Made by a program: the position numbers and the translations under genes. Shown here in pieces: positions 1 through 9,367 of a stretch of DNA of 64,000 nt (the stretch's first letter is position 1; every line of letters begins with the position of its first letter). The DNA is from Euryarchaeota archaeon UBA88 (GTDB lineage: Archaea; Thermoplasmatota; Poseidoniia; Poseidoniales; Poseidoniaceae): NCBI GenBank assembly GCA_002499545.1, contig DAME01000025.1:1-64000 (forward strand), read 5' to 3'. The notes beneath the pieces were generated by a model. It ran no database searches. It saw only the letters and a list, made by a program, of their open reading frames with translations, and was not told where the DNA came from.

Positions 1-101
1 AGGACAATGTCTGCAATCTTCATTTGTGCTAGAACAAATGCACACGTAGCACCAACATTACCTGCTCCAATTACCGCTATTTTTCTTCTCGTGTTCGACA
101 T
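1..101 (-). CDS. mdh: Malate/lactate dehydrogenase, N-terminal fragment (runs off window)
   Basis: The first 33 codons read on the minus strand from ATG at 101. A short basic leader (MSNTRRK) is followed by the Rossmann dinucleotide-binding start IAVIGAGNVGAT, in which the GxGxxG loop is followed by the NVG typical of NAD-dependent malate and lactate dehydrogenases. The rest of the enzyme lies outside the window, so the substrate-specificity loop cannot be read and malate versus lactate is inferred. It diverges from the transhydrogenase operon across about 205 bp, which suits a shared redox theme (NADH production and NADPH supply). Confidence 0.8.
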   Translation of the reverse strand, partial: MSNTRRKIAVIGAGNVGATCAFVLAQMKIADIV

Positions 102-306
102 GAAACTTCCTCTTGAAGTGTTCCAACAGCCGACCGTCAATAAGCAACATGGTAGAAAAACACGAAATTAGTGACATGAACATTATCAAAATCACTCATT
201 TCCCCAAGAACGGTCAAAGTAAATCAAGCGAGTTGTCTAAAAACCTTCTACGGCTGGAAAGATTGCCCCCGGTCGTATCATCGGTTGTGAGGCGCTGAGG
301 GATTGT

Positions 307-1470
307 ATGAATATCGGTGTACCAAAAGAGCCAGAAGGCGAAACGAGAGTTGCAATCACGCCAAACAGCATTAAAAAATTGGTGAAATCAGGATTTGAAA
401 TTCATGTCGAATCAAATGCTGGACTTGCATCGAATTATCTCGATGCCGACTACGAAAATGTTGGTGCAATGATAGCTTCCAGAAGCGACGTACTTGGGTG
501 TGAGACCGTCATTTGTATTCGATTCCCCGGTGTTGAAGGAATCAACAAAGGCGCCAATGTAGCCTGCGTTGCAGACCCTTTTCGAAATCCGGAGTACGTT
601 CAACAATGTATCGACTCTGGAATTACTCTTCTCTCGATGGATATGATTCCACGAAGGCTTTCTCGAGCACAGTCAATGGACGTGAACTCAAGTCAAGATA
701 ACTTGGCTGGATACAAGGCAGTCTTGCTCGGAGCGGCACATGTTCCAAAGGGGATTCCAATGATGACCACGTCAGCCGGTACCGTGCGACCTGCTAAAGT
801 CGTCATTATGGGGAGTGGAGTGGCTGGACTCCAGGCAATTGCTACGGCCAAGCGTCTTGGTGCAATCGTGTATGCGTCTGATGTTCGCAAATCCGCAGCA
901 GAACAAATTGAATCCGTTGGCGGTCGATTCATTGAAGTCGACGGCATGGATGATTTTGAAGACGAGTCTGGATACGCTAAACCCCTAACCCCGGAGTTCA
1001 TCCAAAAGGTCAATGATACTGTCTGTGGTGTTGCTGCTGATGCTGACATTATCGTCACAACAGCCAGAATATTCGGACGTCCTGCGCCAATTACTGTTCC
1101 TTCAAGTGCTATTCAGGCGTTCAAACCTGGTGCAGTCGTGGTCGATATGAACGCCGATGTTGGCGGAAACTGTGAAGACACTGTTGCAGGTGAAGTCATC
1201 ACTACTCGCAACGGCGTTATAATCGTCGGAACTTCGAACCTACCCGGTACACTGGCCACAACATCCAGTATGCTGTACTCAAACAACCTCACTACCTTCA
1301 TTACATCGTTGGTGGATGACGGTGCCATTGTCCTCAAGGAAGATGACGATATTCTTGTCGGAGCACCAGAAGATTCAGACTTCTATGTGAATGGCATGGG
1401 TGGTGTCTTGCTCTGCAAAGATGGAGCGTTACACCCAAAACAAACTCGCCTCGGGGGGGTTCTTGAATGA
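307..1470 (+). CDS. pntAA: Proton-translocating NAD(P) transhydrogenase subunit alpha part 1
   Basis: 387 aa soluble NAD(H)-binding domain I of the transhydrogenase that couples proton re-entry to hydride transfer from NADH to NADP+. The N-terminus IGVPKE is the hallmark of the alanine dehydrogenase/PntA family. A Rossmann loop VIMGSGVAGLQA lies near residues 166-178, and the QDNLAGYKAV region upstream is also family-typical. GAGG at 297-300 supports ATG 307. The stop overlaps the pntAB start by 4 bp (ATGA), showing translational coupling. The alpha subunit is split, as in Rhodospirillum, rather than fused as in E. coli. Likely role: NADPH supply for biosynthesis and redox defence. Confidence 0.95.
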   Translation: MNIGVPKEPEGETRVAITPNSIKKLVKSGFEIHVESNAGLASNYLDADYENVGAMIASRSDVLGCETVICIRFPGVEGINKGANVACVADPFRNPEYVQQCIDSGITLLSMDMIPRRLSRAQSMDVNSSQDNLAGYKAVLLGAAHVPKGIPMMTTSAGTVRPAKVVIMGSGVAGLQAIATAKRLGAIVYASDVRKSAAEQIESVGGRFIEVDGMDDFEDESGYAKPLTPEFIQKVNDTVCGVAADADIIVTTARIFGRPAPITVPSSAIQAFKPGAVVVDMNADVGGNCEDTVAGEVITTRNGVIIVGTSNLPGTLATTSSMLYSNNLTTFITSLVDDGAIVLKEDDDILVGAPEDSDFYVNGMGGVLLCKDGALHPKQTRLGGVLE

Positions 1471-1778
1471 CACCAGAATTTTTAATCGCTAACGTGACAC
1501 TTTTTGTACTCGCAATCTTCCTCGGATTTGAACTGATTACGAAAGTTCCTGCAACACTCCACACACCACTTATGAGTGGAGCAAACGCCATTTCTGGAAT
1601 CAGCATCATCGGCGCCTTAATCGGGGCCAATGTAGCATACGAAGCTGACCAAACCGTCGTATCCGGTTTGCTGGCATTTGTCGCTGTCGTATTGGCGATG
1701 ATCAACGTCGTTGGAGGATTCATGGTAACAAACAGAATGCTCAACATGATTGCTGGAAAAAAGCGGGGAGGTGCTTGA
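1467..1778 (+). CDS. pntAB: NAD(P) transhydrogenase subunit alpha part 2 (membrane)
   Basis: 103 aa hydrophobic protein forming the alpha-side part of membrane domain II. Three to four membrane segments are visible: the N-terminal NVTLFVLAIFLGFEL helix, a conserved central region with TPLMSGANAISGI, and a C-terminal VVGGFMVTNRML segment. The TPLMSGxNAIsG stretch is diagnostic for PntAB. It begins inside the last codon of pntAA and ends 1 bp before the pntB start, so the three genes form one tight operon. Confidence 0.95.
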   Translation: MTPEFLIANVTLFVLAIFLGFELITKVPATLHTPLMSGANAISGISIIGALIGANVAYEADQTVVSGLLAFVAVVLAMINVVGGFMVTNRMLNMIAGKKRGGA

Positions 1779-1779
1779 G

Positions 1780-3198
1780 ATGGAAGACTGGGTTTCGATT
1801 GGCTACTTGCTATCCGCAGCACTGTTCATTTTTGGTTTGAAAAAATTAGGACATCCAAGGACGGCCCCTTACGGTAACCAACTGGGCGCTATGGGAATGC
1901 TGGTTGCAGTACTTACGACCGTCCTCAGCATGCAGTTGGCCGGAGGTGCTGAATGGGTTCTCATCGGTGCAGGTATTGTCATTGGTTCGTCGATAGGCTA
2001 CTGGATGGCCGTCAAAGTTGAGATGACGGGAATGCCTGAACTCGTTGCTCTGTTCAACGGATTTGGTGGTGCTGCTTCTGCTCTTGTCGCTCTGTCAGAA
2101 GTCTGGAAGTATCTGGAGGACTCAAATTCAGTACCTGAAGGGCTCGAACTCACAGTTACCATGGTTGCAGCTGGACTTTCTGCACTCGTCGGATGGATGA
2201 CGCTTACCGGTTCGCTGCTTGCAATGTACAAACTGAAAGGTGGCGTCAGCATCTTTGGGAAGTGGATCAAAACCCCGACATGGGGACCAGCGTGGCTCAA
2301 CCCAGTCAAGGTACTCCTGGTGATTACCGTTGGCGTATTGATTTACATGAGTATTTGCGAGCCAACAAATACCGATTACCTGTGGGGTATTATTGGAATT
2401 TCATGCCTGCTTGGAATTATCCTAGTTCTACCAATCGGTGGAGCCGATATGCCAGTTGTTGTGTCACTGCTGAATTCCCTTTCGGGTATTGCTGCAGCGT
2501 TCACTGGATTCATCATTGGTAACTCTGTGCTCATCATTGCAGGTTCGTTGGTCGGCGCATCGGGTCTTATCTTGACCTTCATTATGTGTAAGGCTATGAA
2601 CAGAACGCTGATCGACGTCTTGTTCAAATCCTTCGGTGGCAGTGGTGAAAAGGAATCCTTGACACGAACCAAGGTCGGTTCAGACGCTGACGAAGTCGCA
2701 ATGATGCTCGATGGTGCCCAGAAGGTCATTATCGTTCCCGGATACGGTATGGCTGTCAGTCAATGCCAACATCAAGTCAAGGAGTTCGCTGACCTCATGG
2801 AAGAGAAATTCGGTACGGATGTAAAGTATGGAATACACCCCGTTGCTGGAAGAATGCCTGGCCACATGAACGTGTTACTTGCTGAAGCAAATGTTCCATA
2901 TGAACAATTGATTGAGATGGACGAAATTAATGGTGAATTCCCAGAATGCGACGTTGCAGTCGTCATTGGTGCCAATGATACCACGAATCCTGCTGCACGA
3001 AGTGGTGAAGGACCTCTCGCAGGAATGCCAATCATTGATGCTGATAAGGCTCGAACCGTTGTCATCGTCAAGCGCTCGCTATCTGTCGGCTATGCCGGCG
3101 TGGACAACGACCTGTTCTACATGGACAAGACCATGATGTTATTCGGTGATGGTAAGGCGATGATGGCAGGTTTAAACACTGCATTGAAGGAAATTTGA
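1780..3198 (+). CDS. pntB: NAD(P) transhydrogenase subunit beta
   Basis: 472 aa when started at ATG 1780. A strong Shine-Dalgarno GGGGAGGTG at 1764-1772 and the position just after the pntAB stop support this over an in-frame ATG at 1750. The N-terminal two thirds hold about eight to nine membrane helices, with PELVALFNGFGG and the PIGGADMPVVVSLLNS signature. The C-terminal NADP(H)-binding domain III begins around residue 300 and contains VPGYGMAV, HPVAGRMPGH and GANDTTNPA. It completes the PntAA-AB-B proton pump; no gene of another pathway lies in the operon. Confidence 0.96.
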   Translation: MEDWVSIGYLLSAALFIFGLKKLGHPRTAPYGNQLGAMGMLVAVLTTVLSMQLAGGAEWVLIGAGIVIGSSIGYWMAVKVEMTGMPELVALFNGFGGAASALVALSEVWKYLEDSNSVPEGLELTVTMVAAGLSALVGWMTLTGSLLAMYKLKGGVSIFGKWIKTPTWGPAWLNPVKVLLVITVGVLIYMSICEPTNTDYLWGIIGISCLLGIILVLPIGGADMPVVVSLLNSLSGIAAAFTGFIIGNSVLIIAGSLVGASGLILTFIMCKAMNRTLIDVLFKSFGGSGEKESLTRTKVGSDADEVAMMLDGAQKVIIVPGYGMAVSQCQHQVKEFADLMEEKFGTDVKYGIHPVAGRMPGHMNVLLAEANVPYEQLIEMDEINGEFPECDVAVVIGANDTTNPAARSGEGPLAGMPIIDADKARTVVIVKRSLSVGYAGVDNDLFYMDKTMMLFGDGKAMMAGLNTALKEI

Positions 3199-3291
3199 GC
3201 AACAATGTTCTGTCGAATATACGTGCGCAAGGGACTTGATGAAAAGGAACGTTCAAAGGGATGCGATTGGTGGAAAGAATAGGGTGGGGAC

Positions 3292-4248
3292 ATGCATACA
3301 CGCAACTCGAGGATTCTCGTCTTAGGATTGATGGCGCTGTTGTTCATCGCTCCAGCCCTGGCCATGCCCGGTGGACCTCCATGGATGAACGGAGATAATC
3401 TCGTCGTCGAAACTGGATGTTCATGCCACGGAGACGGTGCACCGTCAAACGAAGTGGTGGTCTCAATATCAGGCGTACCTCGCTCATACGATGTAACGGA
3501 AACTTACACGTTTACCATCGACCTACAGCACGCATCGAATTCTGAGGGTGGTTTCATGATTTGGGACTACAATGTTGGCCAACTCACCCCCGGTGAAGGG
3601 TCAAGCGCAGTTGCTGATGAACCCGGTGCAGTCGGACAATCTGCCGTGGGCAATAACTGGGTTATCACCTGGACAGCTCCGAGCGAAGACGTTGGTGCAG
3701 TCGCTTTCCAACTTGTAGGTAATGCAGTCAATGGAAACGGTAATTTTGATGCAGGTGATGCTTGGAACATCTTGTCATTCACCATCAGTTCGCCAGGTTC
3801 AACAACCAACGATGATGCGGAAGGTCAGGCGTTACGAACCATAAGCGTGGGTGACTACGATGCACTTTTTATTGCTGAAGAGGACCCTGAAGCCGTCGAA
3901 GCCGAACGTCAAGAAGCCCTCGCAGAAATATTCTTTGAAGAAGGCAACATCTATTATTTCGCATCATTTTCCATCCTGATCGTTGCTGCGGTCATCCAAG
4001 GTGAATTCTATGAGCGCAAGTTTGGCGGTGGCCCAGAATATCTCGATAGAAGCTTGGCTATCCCTCAAGGCGTGCGTCGAGGCGTACTCTCCGCAGCACT
4101 GCTCATCGTGTTTGCGTGGGCTGTTGAAAGCCAGCAGTCATGGCAAATCGTCTTGAGTGTCGCCATGCTGATGTTATGGGCAATGTACGGTGTCTATCGA
4201 ACAATTGCTCAGGCGCGAGCAACTCCACAAGCCAAAGACTTGGTTTGA
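3292..4248 (+). CDS. Exported membrane-anchored protein with CSCHG motif (Reeler/choice-of-anchor-V type)
   Basis: 318 aa. Residues 1-24 form a signal peptide (hydrophobic LVLGLMALLFIAPALA, likely cut after ALA). The mature N-terminus has TGCSCHGDGAPS, followed by a beta-rich domain with a GGFMIW segment, as in choice-of-anchor-V/Reeler-like domains that often start with a Cys-His motif. The motif is CxCH, not the c-type haem motif CxxCH, so haem attachment should not be assumed. Two or three C-terminal membrane helices (about residues 225-305) anchor it. GGGTGGGG directly precedes the ATG. tatC follows 33 bp after the stop, suggesting a link to export, but the function is unknown. Confidence 0.7.
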   Translation: MHTRNSRILVLGLMALLFIAPALAMPGGPPWMNGDNLVVETGCSCHGDGAPSNEVVVSISGVPRSYDVTETYTFTIDLQHASNSEGGFMIWDYNVGQLTPGEGSSAVADEPGAVGQSAVGNNWVITWTAPSEDVGAVAFQLVGNAVNGNGNFDAGDAWNILSFTISSPGSTTNDDAEGQALRTISVGDYDALFIAEEDPEAVEAERQEALAEIFFEEGNIYYFASFSILIVAAVIQGEFYERKFGGGPEYLDRSLAIPQGVRRGVLSAALLIVFAWAVESQQSWQIVLSVAMLMLWAMYGVYRTIAQARATPQAKDLV

Positions 4249-4281
4249 TCTCTTTCCACTCAATGGATGCGAGGGTCGTGC

Positions 4282-5037
4282 ATGGTTGTTGACATTGAAG
4301 GCGATGTTACAGCACCTGTCCAGCACCACTTGGACGATTTAACATCGAGAGCCACACTGGTATTCTTTGCACTGACCATTGTAAGTATTCTGTGGTTGAC
4401 TCAAATCGATGAATTGCTTCATAGGGTTCTCAGCATTCTCAATCCTTGCGATGATGACTGTCTCAATCTGTACGACCCCGCAGAATGGAGTGCTGTTCGA
4501 TGGCTGGCATCTGTTCTACTCGGACTCTTGACCGTGATGCCTTTGATAGTTCAACAGACTTGGTCGTTCAGTAAACCTGGATTGTACCCTCATGAACGCA
4601 CATGGTTGCTCAGTTGGCTTTTGATTGGATGTACTGTTACACTCGGAATAGCAGCGTTCACGGTTGGGTACTTTTTCCCACTGGCGTTTGAACAAGGACA
4701 TCTCCATCAAAGTTCAATGGGCCTAAGCTCACAGTATGATGCCGTTCTCATGCTCAAGATGGCTGTCGCTGTAGTGTGGACACAAGTCGTTGTTGCAATA
4801 GCCATTTTTGCAATGATTCTCGCCGGGAAATTAGGATTGCTCAATCAATCGAATGCTGATTGGTGGCGGTTTCGAATATACGGTACGGTCGTACTCTTGT
4901 TGCTAGCTTCGATGCCAGAGTATAGTTCAATTGCGCTTCTGGCTTCGATCGTGTGCATCACGGTGATTGAATCGGTCGCTCGTAGGTGGCTAAGTGCTTC
5001 AATTTCTGAACCACTCAGCTTGCCTGAAAATTGTTGA
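4282..5037 (+). CDS. tatC: Sec-independent protein translocase TatC
   Basis: About 251 aa with six predicted membrane helices, the size and topology of TatC, the receptor core for twin-arginine substrates. The family signature HLDDLTSR opens the protein, and PGLYPHER carries the conserved Glu that contacts signal peptides. A FFPLAFEQ segment matches the second periplasmic loop region. Start 4282 is preferred over ATG 4267 because GAGGG at 4271-4275 lies 6 nt upstream. The transmembrane Glu of E. coli TatC (FEVPVAI, E170) aligns with Gln here (TQVVVAI), and the usual TPPD is MPEYS. No tatA is visible nearby. Confidence 0.85.
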   Translation: MVVDIEGDVTAPVQHHLDDLTSRATLVFFALTIVSILWLTQIDELLHRVLSILNPCDDDCLNLYDPAEWSAVRWLASVLLGLLTVMPLIVQQTWSFSKPGLYPHERTWLLSWLLIGCTVTLGIAAFTVGYFFPLAFEQGHLHQSSMGLSSQYDAVLMLKMAVAVVWTQVVVAIAIFAMILAGKLGLLNQSNADWWRFRIYGTVVLLLLASMPEYSSIALLASIVCITVIESVARRWLSASISEPLSLPENC

Positions 5038-5090
5038 TAGCTGCCTCAGCGAAGCCAAGCATTCAAACGCTTTTGTCCCCACCGCCTTTC

Positions 5091-7202
5091 ATGAGACCGA
5101 GGGTTGGAGTTCCGTTGGTCGTTTTCCTGGTTATTGCGAGCAGTTGGGCACTGAACAACAATGACGAAATCGAGCAATGGTTGCAAGAAAACAGCCCTGT
5201 CACTGGCAGTGACGAAGTTGCATTGCTGCCACTTCAACCAAATGAGCGATGGGTCGTCTTGGTCGTTGATTTCGATGAACAACCATCAACAGAAGCATGG
5301 GGTGTTTCTCAGGCAGAAGTTATGCTGGAGGACGTTGGAGCGAAGTACATCGAACAAATATCTAACAATCAATCAAAACTCACGGTCGAAGTCAGTCAAT
5401 CAGTAACTCGTGCAAGTGGTACTCTCATTGATTACGGGGAAGATACGAATGGTAATCGCGACATGAGCGCTGATGGAACGTTTCTCCCAATGGCACTGGC
5501 AGAGGAAACCGTGCTTGCAAACGATGGATTGGACTGGAGTTCTTACGACCTCGACGAAGACGGCTTTGTTGACCGACTACTGATTCTCCATACGACAAAG
5601 GGACAAGAAGAGAATCCTGGGCAGACTGGGAAAATTTGGAGCCACTTTACAGTTTTCGAAGAGCCCATTGAGGTATCAGACACAGTAAAAGTAGCGCATT
5701 ACACAATGGCAAGTCTTCGAACAGGTTCAAGCGGAATGGGAACAGTTCTTCATGAAATGATGCACCAGATGGGGGCTTTAGACCTGTACCCCGTACACGA
5801 TACTGAAAATCTCAACGAATGGCAGGGCGTAGGAGATTGGGATATCATGGCGAGCGGCAACTGGAATGGCGGCGGTAGTTGGCCAGCACTACCAACAGCC
5901 TCTACAATGGAAAAAATTGGAGCCAATCGAAGTCAGCAGGTTGATTTCACGTGGCCGCAATCAGCGCAAGCACCGTGCATCGGTCCAAGTATACAACTCA
6001 AAGGTATTAGCGATGGAGGCCAAGCTCTCAAGGTTCCCGTCGCTGATGGTGAATTTGTTTGGATTGAATACAGATCAAATTCCGGATTTGACGCACATCT
6101 TCCAGGCAATGGAGTACTTGTAACCTACCAAGACACAACGGTTGGTGACGAGGGGCACAACGAATTGAACAGCAACCCAAACCAACCTTGGCTTCGAGTT
6201 GTTGAGGCGGACGGCCGTGATGATATTTTGAACGGTGTAAATTCCGGTGAAAGTTCTGACGTGTTCACTGACGGAATGACGTTTGGATCACAAGGCATTC
6301 CAATCTACTCGCATGATGGGATACTGGTGAGTTGGACGGCTACAATTGAAGTCAACATTACAATGATGATTCATTTCACCGCACCTTCATGCACACCTGC
6401 ACTCGAAATCAATCTGCCGGATTTTGGTGGCGTGATGCTACCAGGTGATACCTTTCCGCTCGAGATAGATGTTCTTGAACCGTGTAATTTTTCCCACCAA
6501 TTAACGCTCTCCGACGGTCGGTCATTCGAACAATTCACCCAACTGATTGAGGATGCACAGCGGATTGAATTAATGTTCTCATCTCCATCGACTGGGAATG
6601 CGGAAGTAATGCTTGAAGGAACTGTTCAATGCGGTGAAGATAAGTTGACAGTCAAAACCAAAATCTTGACGTTGAACAGAGTTCCAGTAGAGACGACCAT
6701 AGCAGGTACGTTTGATACTGTCGTTGAGTCCTACATCGATGTCCTAATAGAATCGAAAGGAAACGGTTCTCAATCATTCTCAGTTCACCTTGACGGCCCT
6801 ATGAATCGAATTGGTACTGCACCAGAACAAATTTCACTGGTTGGTGATGATACAGTCCGAATTCACATCGACCCTCAAGGCTTGCTTCAAGACAGAATGT
6901 CAGTTGAAGGGGAGTTGGTCTTGCTCACCCAAGGAGGTCACACTTGGACGGTACAACTCGAGTTCATTGCCACTTCTCAGGAACCGTCATTCTTTGAACA
7001 GTGGCGCAGCCCAGGAAATGTGTTGTTCATTGCCGGCTTACTGAGCGCACTGTGGGTACTGCTCGGCATGGTAGACTCGAAGCGTGAATCGACGAATAAG
7101 CGAACTATGGAAACCGTCCACGTTCATCCTACGATGGAAGATAAAACAGAGGACAAGGTCACGGATGCATGGGGCCGAATCATCGATAAAAACGATGCTT
7201 AA
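5091..7202 (+). CDS. Secreted M6-family (immune inhibitor A-like) zinc metalloprotease
   Basis: 703 aa from ATG 5091. This start, rather than the in-frame TTG at 5031, puts a clean signal peptide at the N-terminus (PLVVFLVIASSWA). The zinc motif is at residues 221-231: HEMMHQMGALD, i.e. HExxHxxGxxD, followed by the Met-turn DIMASG. This is the M6 arrangement seen in InhA and PrtV. An acidic DLDEDGFVD stretch near 153-161 could bind calcium. Beta-sandwich regions follow and a single C-terminal helix (NVLFIAGLLSALWVLLG) anchors the protein, leaving a short cytoplasmic tail. Likely an extracellular protein degrader tethered to the cell. Its TAA overlaps the endA stop in TTAA. Confidence 0.87.
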   Translation: MRPRVGVPLVVFLVIASSWALNNNDEIEQWLQENSPVTGSDEVALLPLQPNERWVVLVVDFDEQPSTEAWGVSQAEVMLEDVGAKYIEQISNNQSKLTVEVSQSVTRASGTLIDYGEDTNGNRDMSADGTFLPMALAEETVLANDGLDWSSYDLDEDGFVDRLLILHTTKGQEENPGQTGKIWSHFTVFEEPIEVSDTVKVAHYTMASLRTGSSGMGTVLHEMMHQMGALDLYPVHDTENLNEWQGVGDWDIMASGNWNGGGSWPALPTASTMEKIGANRSQQVDFTWPQSAQAPCIGPSIQLKGISDGGQALKVPVADGEFVWIEYRSNSGFDAHLPGNGVLVTYQDTTVGDEGHNELNSNPNQPWLRVVEADGRDDILNGVNSGESSDVFTDGMTFGSQGIPIYSHDGILVSWTATIEVNITMMIHFTAPSCTPALEINLPDFGGVMLPGDTFPLEIDVLEPCNFSHQLTLSDGRSFEQFTQLIEDAQRIELMFSSPSTGNAEVMLEGTVQCGEDKLTVKTKILTLNRVPVETTIAGTFDTVVESYIDVLIESKGNGSQSFSVHLDGPMNRIGTAPEQISLVGDDTVRIHIDPQGLLQDRMSVEGELVLLTQGGHTWTVQLEFIATSQEPSFFEQWRSPGNVLFIAGLLSALWVLLGMVDSKRESTNKRTMETVHVHPTMEDKTEDKVTDAWGRIIDKNDA

Positions 7203-8305
7203 CGACCGGGCTGCCAGCGCTTCATTTGAAGGCAGAACCATGAATCATCAGATTGAATTGCGCACAACCACTGTTTGTGGACTCCCTCAGCGAGACGGAC
7301 TGCCAAGCAGGCAGCATCCCATGTTTGGGGCGCAGCATGATGTGGTTGAATGAGCCATGGAGCGTGAGCTTCGCCAACCGAACCATCGTAAGCGCGCCAG
7401 CGGCAACCGTACTTGAAACCAGGTCGTAGAAGTAGACCGAGTCCCATGAGATAATCGTAAAGTCGCAGACTTGACGGAATCGCCTTTGACTCGAGGAGAG
7501 ATTCCAAGAACACGCCTTCTTCATAACGAAGGTGGCGTCCAGAAAGATGCTCGACACCAATTGATTCCCAGGGCCATATCTGACACGGAATATACCACCC
7601 AGTGCCACGAGAAATTTTCAGGCCCCAAAGACGAGCTAATTCAGCACGATGCTCAGAAGTGAATGAATCCCACAAGTCTTGGCGACCGGTTGGGACTTCT
7701 TGGTTGAGGAGATACATGGTGACGTCCATTTCCTCATCAATGACAAAAAGTTCGGCTGCACGTCCAAGTGATTGAACTGTTCGAGTCCACTGAAGGAGTT
7801 CCTCCCAATTAATTTCGTCCGTAGTCCAGGCCCAGCGCACGTGTGCAACGGGTTCTTCTTTGGTGAAAACTTGCCCACGATCCCATCGCAGAGCCCACGT
7901 ATTTCTTACTTGGTTTAATTGGCGGTCCTGGGGAACATGAGACAATGGAATAACCAATTCTCCACCACTGCGAGCAACGTCAAAGATGATTGAACGTGCA
8001 ATCAAATCTGAATCTGAACGCACAGCGGATTCAAACCAATCAGTCGATGGAAGGGGGACATGTCGCTGCCAATGGCAAAAAAGAATCTCTTCACCGTTGA
8101 CGCGGATTGAATCATCGTCCATCCGAAGACCTAGTCCACTTTTTTGATGTAAGCGAACAGAAAGAGGCGCCTCAATGTACCAGTGACCGTCAATTGCAAC
8201 GGGAGGTGAATGGGGAACGGAAGGTGCTTGATTATCAGAAAGCGATTGGCCAATGGGTCGGGTTGAACGCTGACGAGGGATGAACTTCCGGTTCTGTCTC
8301 GCCAT
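7199..8305 (-). CDS. endA: tRNA-splicing endonuclease, two-repeat form
   Basis: 368 aa endonuclease that cuts introns from pre-tRNA at bulge-helix-bulge sites. The C-terminal unit (about 285-360) has the catalytic triad in family spacing: Tyr in WRAYDG, His in EAHAPW 8 residues later, and Lys in VHKQW 30 residues after that, within RLAEGVHKQWL. The length and a degenerate N-terminal unit (about 60-200, lacking the triad) fit the homodimeric alpha-2 type of euryarchaea rather than the 180 aa tetrameric form. RtcB and archease, which act after cleavage, are also encoded in this window. Its stop overlaps that of the convergent metalloprotease by 4 bp. Confidence 0.88.
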   Translation of the reverse strand: MARQNRKFIPRQRSTRPIGQSLSDNQAPSVPHSPPVAIDGHWYIEAPLSVRLHQKSGLGLRMDDDSIRVNGEEILFCHWQRHVPLPSTDWFESAVRSDSDLIARSIIFDVARSGGELVIPLSHVPQDRQLNQVRNTWALRWDRGQVFTKEEPVAHVRWAWTTDEINWEELLQWTRTVQSLGRAAELFVIDEEMDVTMYLLNQEVPTGRQDLWDSFTSEHRAELARLWGLKISRGTGWYIPCQIWPWESIGVEHLSGRHLRYEEGVFLESLLESKAIPSSLRLYDYLMGLGLLLRPGFKYGCRWRAYDGSVGEAHAPWLIQPHHAAPQTWDAACLAVRLAEGVHKQWLCAIQSDDSWFCLQMKRWQPGR

Positions 8306-8356
8306 AGCATTGCGTAAGCACTGATACTTTTGAGTTCACGGGTAACCGATGCCCAT

Positions 8357-9352
8357 ATGAGCCGGCACCCCGTGGTAGTGTTGGGGAGCATCTTGGTGGA
8401 CGGCTATCTCGGCTCATTGACAACCGAAGAGCGAATGCTGCTCCACTTGTGCGATAATATACTGCCCGAGGGAGAGTGGGAGGCGCCTGCCGCCCTAACA
8501 CAAGCGGGAATCTCAGCCGCAGTTCACGTCCAAAGAAAGCACGTACCACGTACGTTGAAGCGACTCGAAAAGCAGGGCGATATCGTCACGAGTAAACGGC
8601 ATGTACCGGGCGCGAAGCAGCGTAGACACGTGTACGGATTAACTGCAAGTGGTCGTGAAAAGGCTGAGCTTCTCCGGGTTAATACTCTGAAGCAAACAGT
8701 CACATGCAGCGATGGCCAGACCGTTCTCAGCGATCTTCGCGGTGCCGCACAAGCGACATTGGATTTACTCTCCCACATCGATGAAGCAATGCACTACCAT
8801 GAAAATCCGGTGGTCTCTCCTGTCTCGAATCCTGAAGGTGTCGCTTCGTTGGACGCACAAGCAGGTGAGCACCTTATTCGACGATTATTTGCTCGTGCAT
8901 GGGAAGATGGAAGAATCACGAAAGATGAGCAATATCTTCTCAGTGAAGTTGTTGAATTTCTCGGAATGCATCCAGAACGAGTTCGACGACTCTCTGACGA
9001 GGCACGTCGGGAACAAAAAGCACCTCCTCCAGAGGAGATCTATCGAGATATGTTACGACAAGCCCTCATTGATGATGAACTGGTTGACGATGAAATCGCC
9101 TTGCTGGAAACAGTTCGAATCGCTTATGGCTTTGACCGATTGACCCATGACAAATTACTCAACGAAGCGAAACAAACGCCACTTATTCCCGAAAATGTTC
9201 GTACTTACAAGTCTGCATTAAACACTGCAATGGATGACGGCGTCATCACTGAAGATGAGGGAGCAATGTTGAAGACCCTTCAAACAACACTCAACATCAC
9301 CGATTCACAACACGCAAGTTTACTTGCTGAGTTACGAGATACTATTGAATGA
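8357..9352 (+). CDS. Winged-helix protein with three TerB/EF-like helical repeats
   Basis: 331 aa from ATG 8357 (an in-frame TTG at 8330 would add nine residues). Residues 15-105 form a MarR/PadR-like winged helix: a TTEERMLLHLC helix, RTLKRLEKQGDIV as recognition region, and a basic wing SKRHVPGAKQRRHVYGLT. The C-terminal half carries three copies of a pattern A-x(2)-D-D/G-x-I/V-x-D/E-D-E-x(2)-L-L: WEDGRITKDEQYLL, LIDDELVDDEIALL and MDDGVITEDEGAML. These resemble TerB-like or stress-sensing helical domains. Probably a transcription regulator with a metal or stress sensor; no target can be named. The next gene starts 15 bp downstream and may be co-transcribed. Confidence 0.7.
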   Translation: MSRHPVVVLGSILVDGYLGSLTTEERMLLHLCDNILPEGEWEAPAALTQAGISAAVHVQRKHVPRTLKRLEKQGDIVTSKRHVPGAKQRRHVYGLTASGREKAELLRVNTLKQTVTCSDGQTVLSDLRGAAQATLDLLSHIDEAMHYHENPVVSPVSNPEGVASLDAQAGEHLIRRLFARAWEDGRITKDEQYLLSEVVEFLGMHPERVRRLSDEARREQKAPPPEEIYRDMLRQALIDDELVDDEIALLETVRIAYGFDRLTHDKLLNEAKQTPLIPENVRTYKSALNTAMDDGVITEDEGAMLKTLQTTLNITDSQHASLLAELRDTIE

Positions 9353-9367
9353 AAGGGAGCCGGTACT

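Noticed and set aside
113..298. Open frame of 61 codons between mdh and pntAA
   Set aside because: It overlaps the promoter region, has no domain or hydrophobic pattern, and its codon use differs from neighbours.
3405..3440. c-type haem site in the exported protein
   Set aside because: The motif is CSCH (CxCH), not CxxCH.
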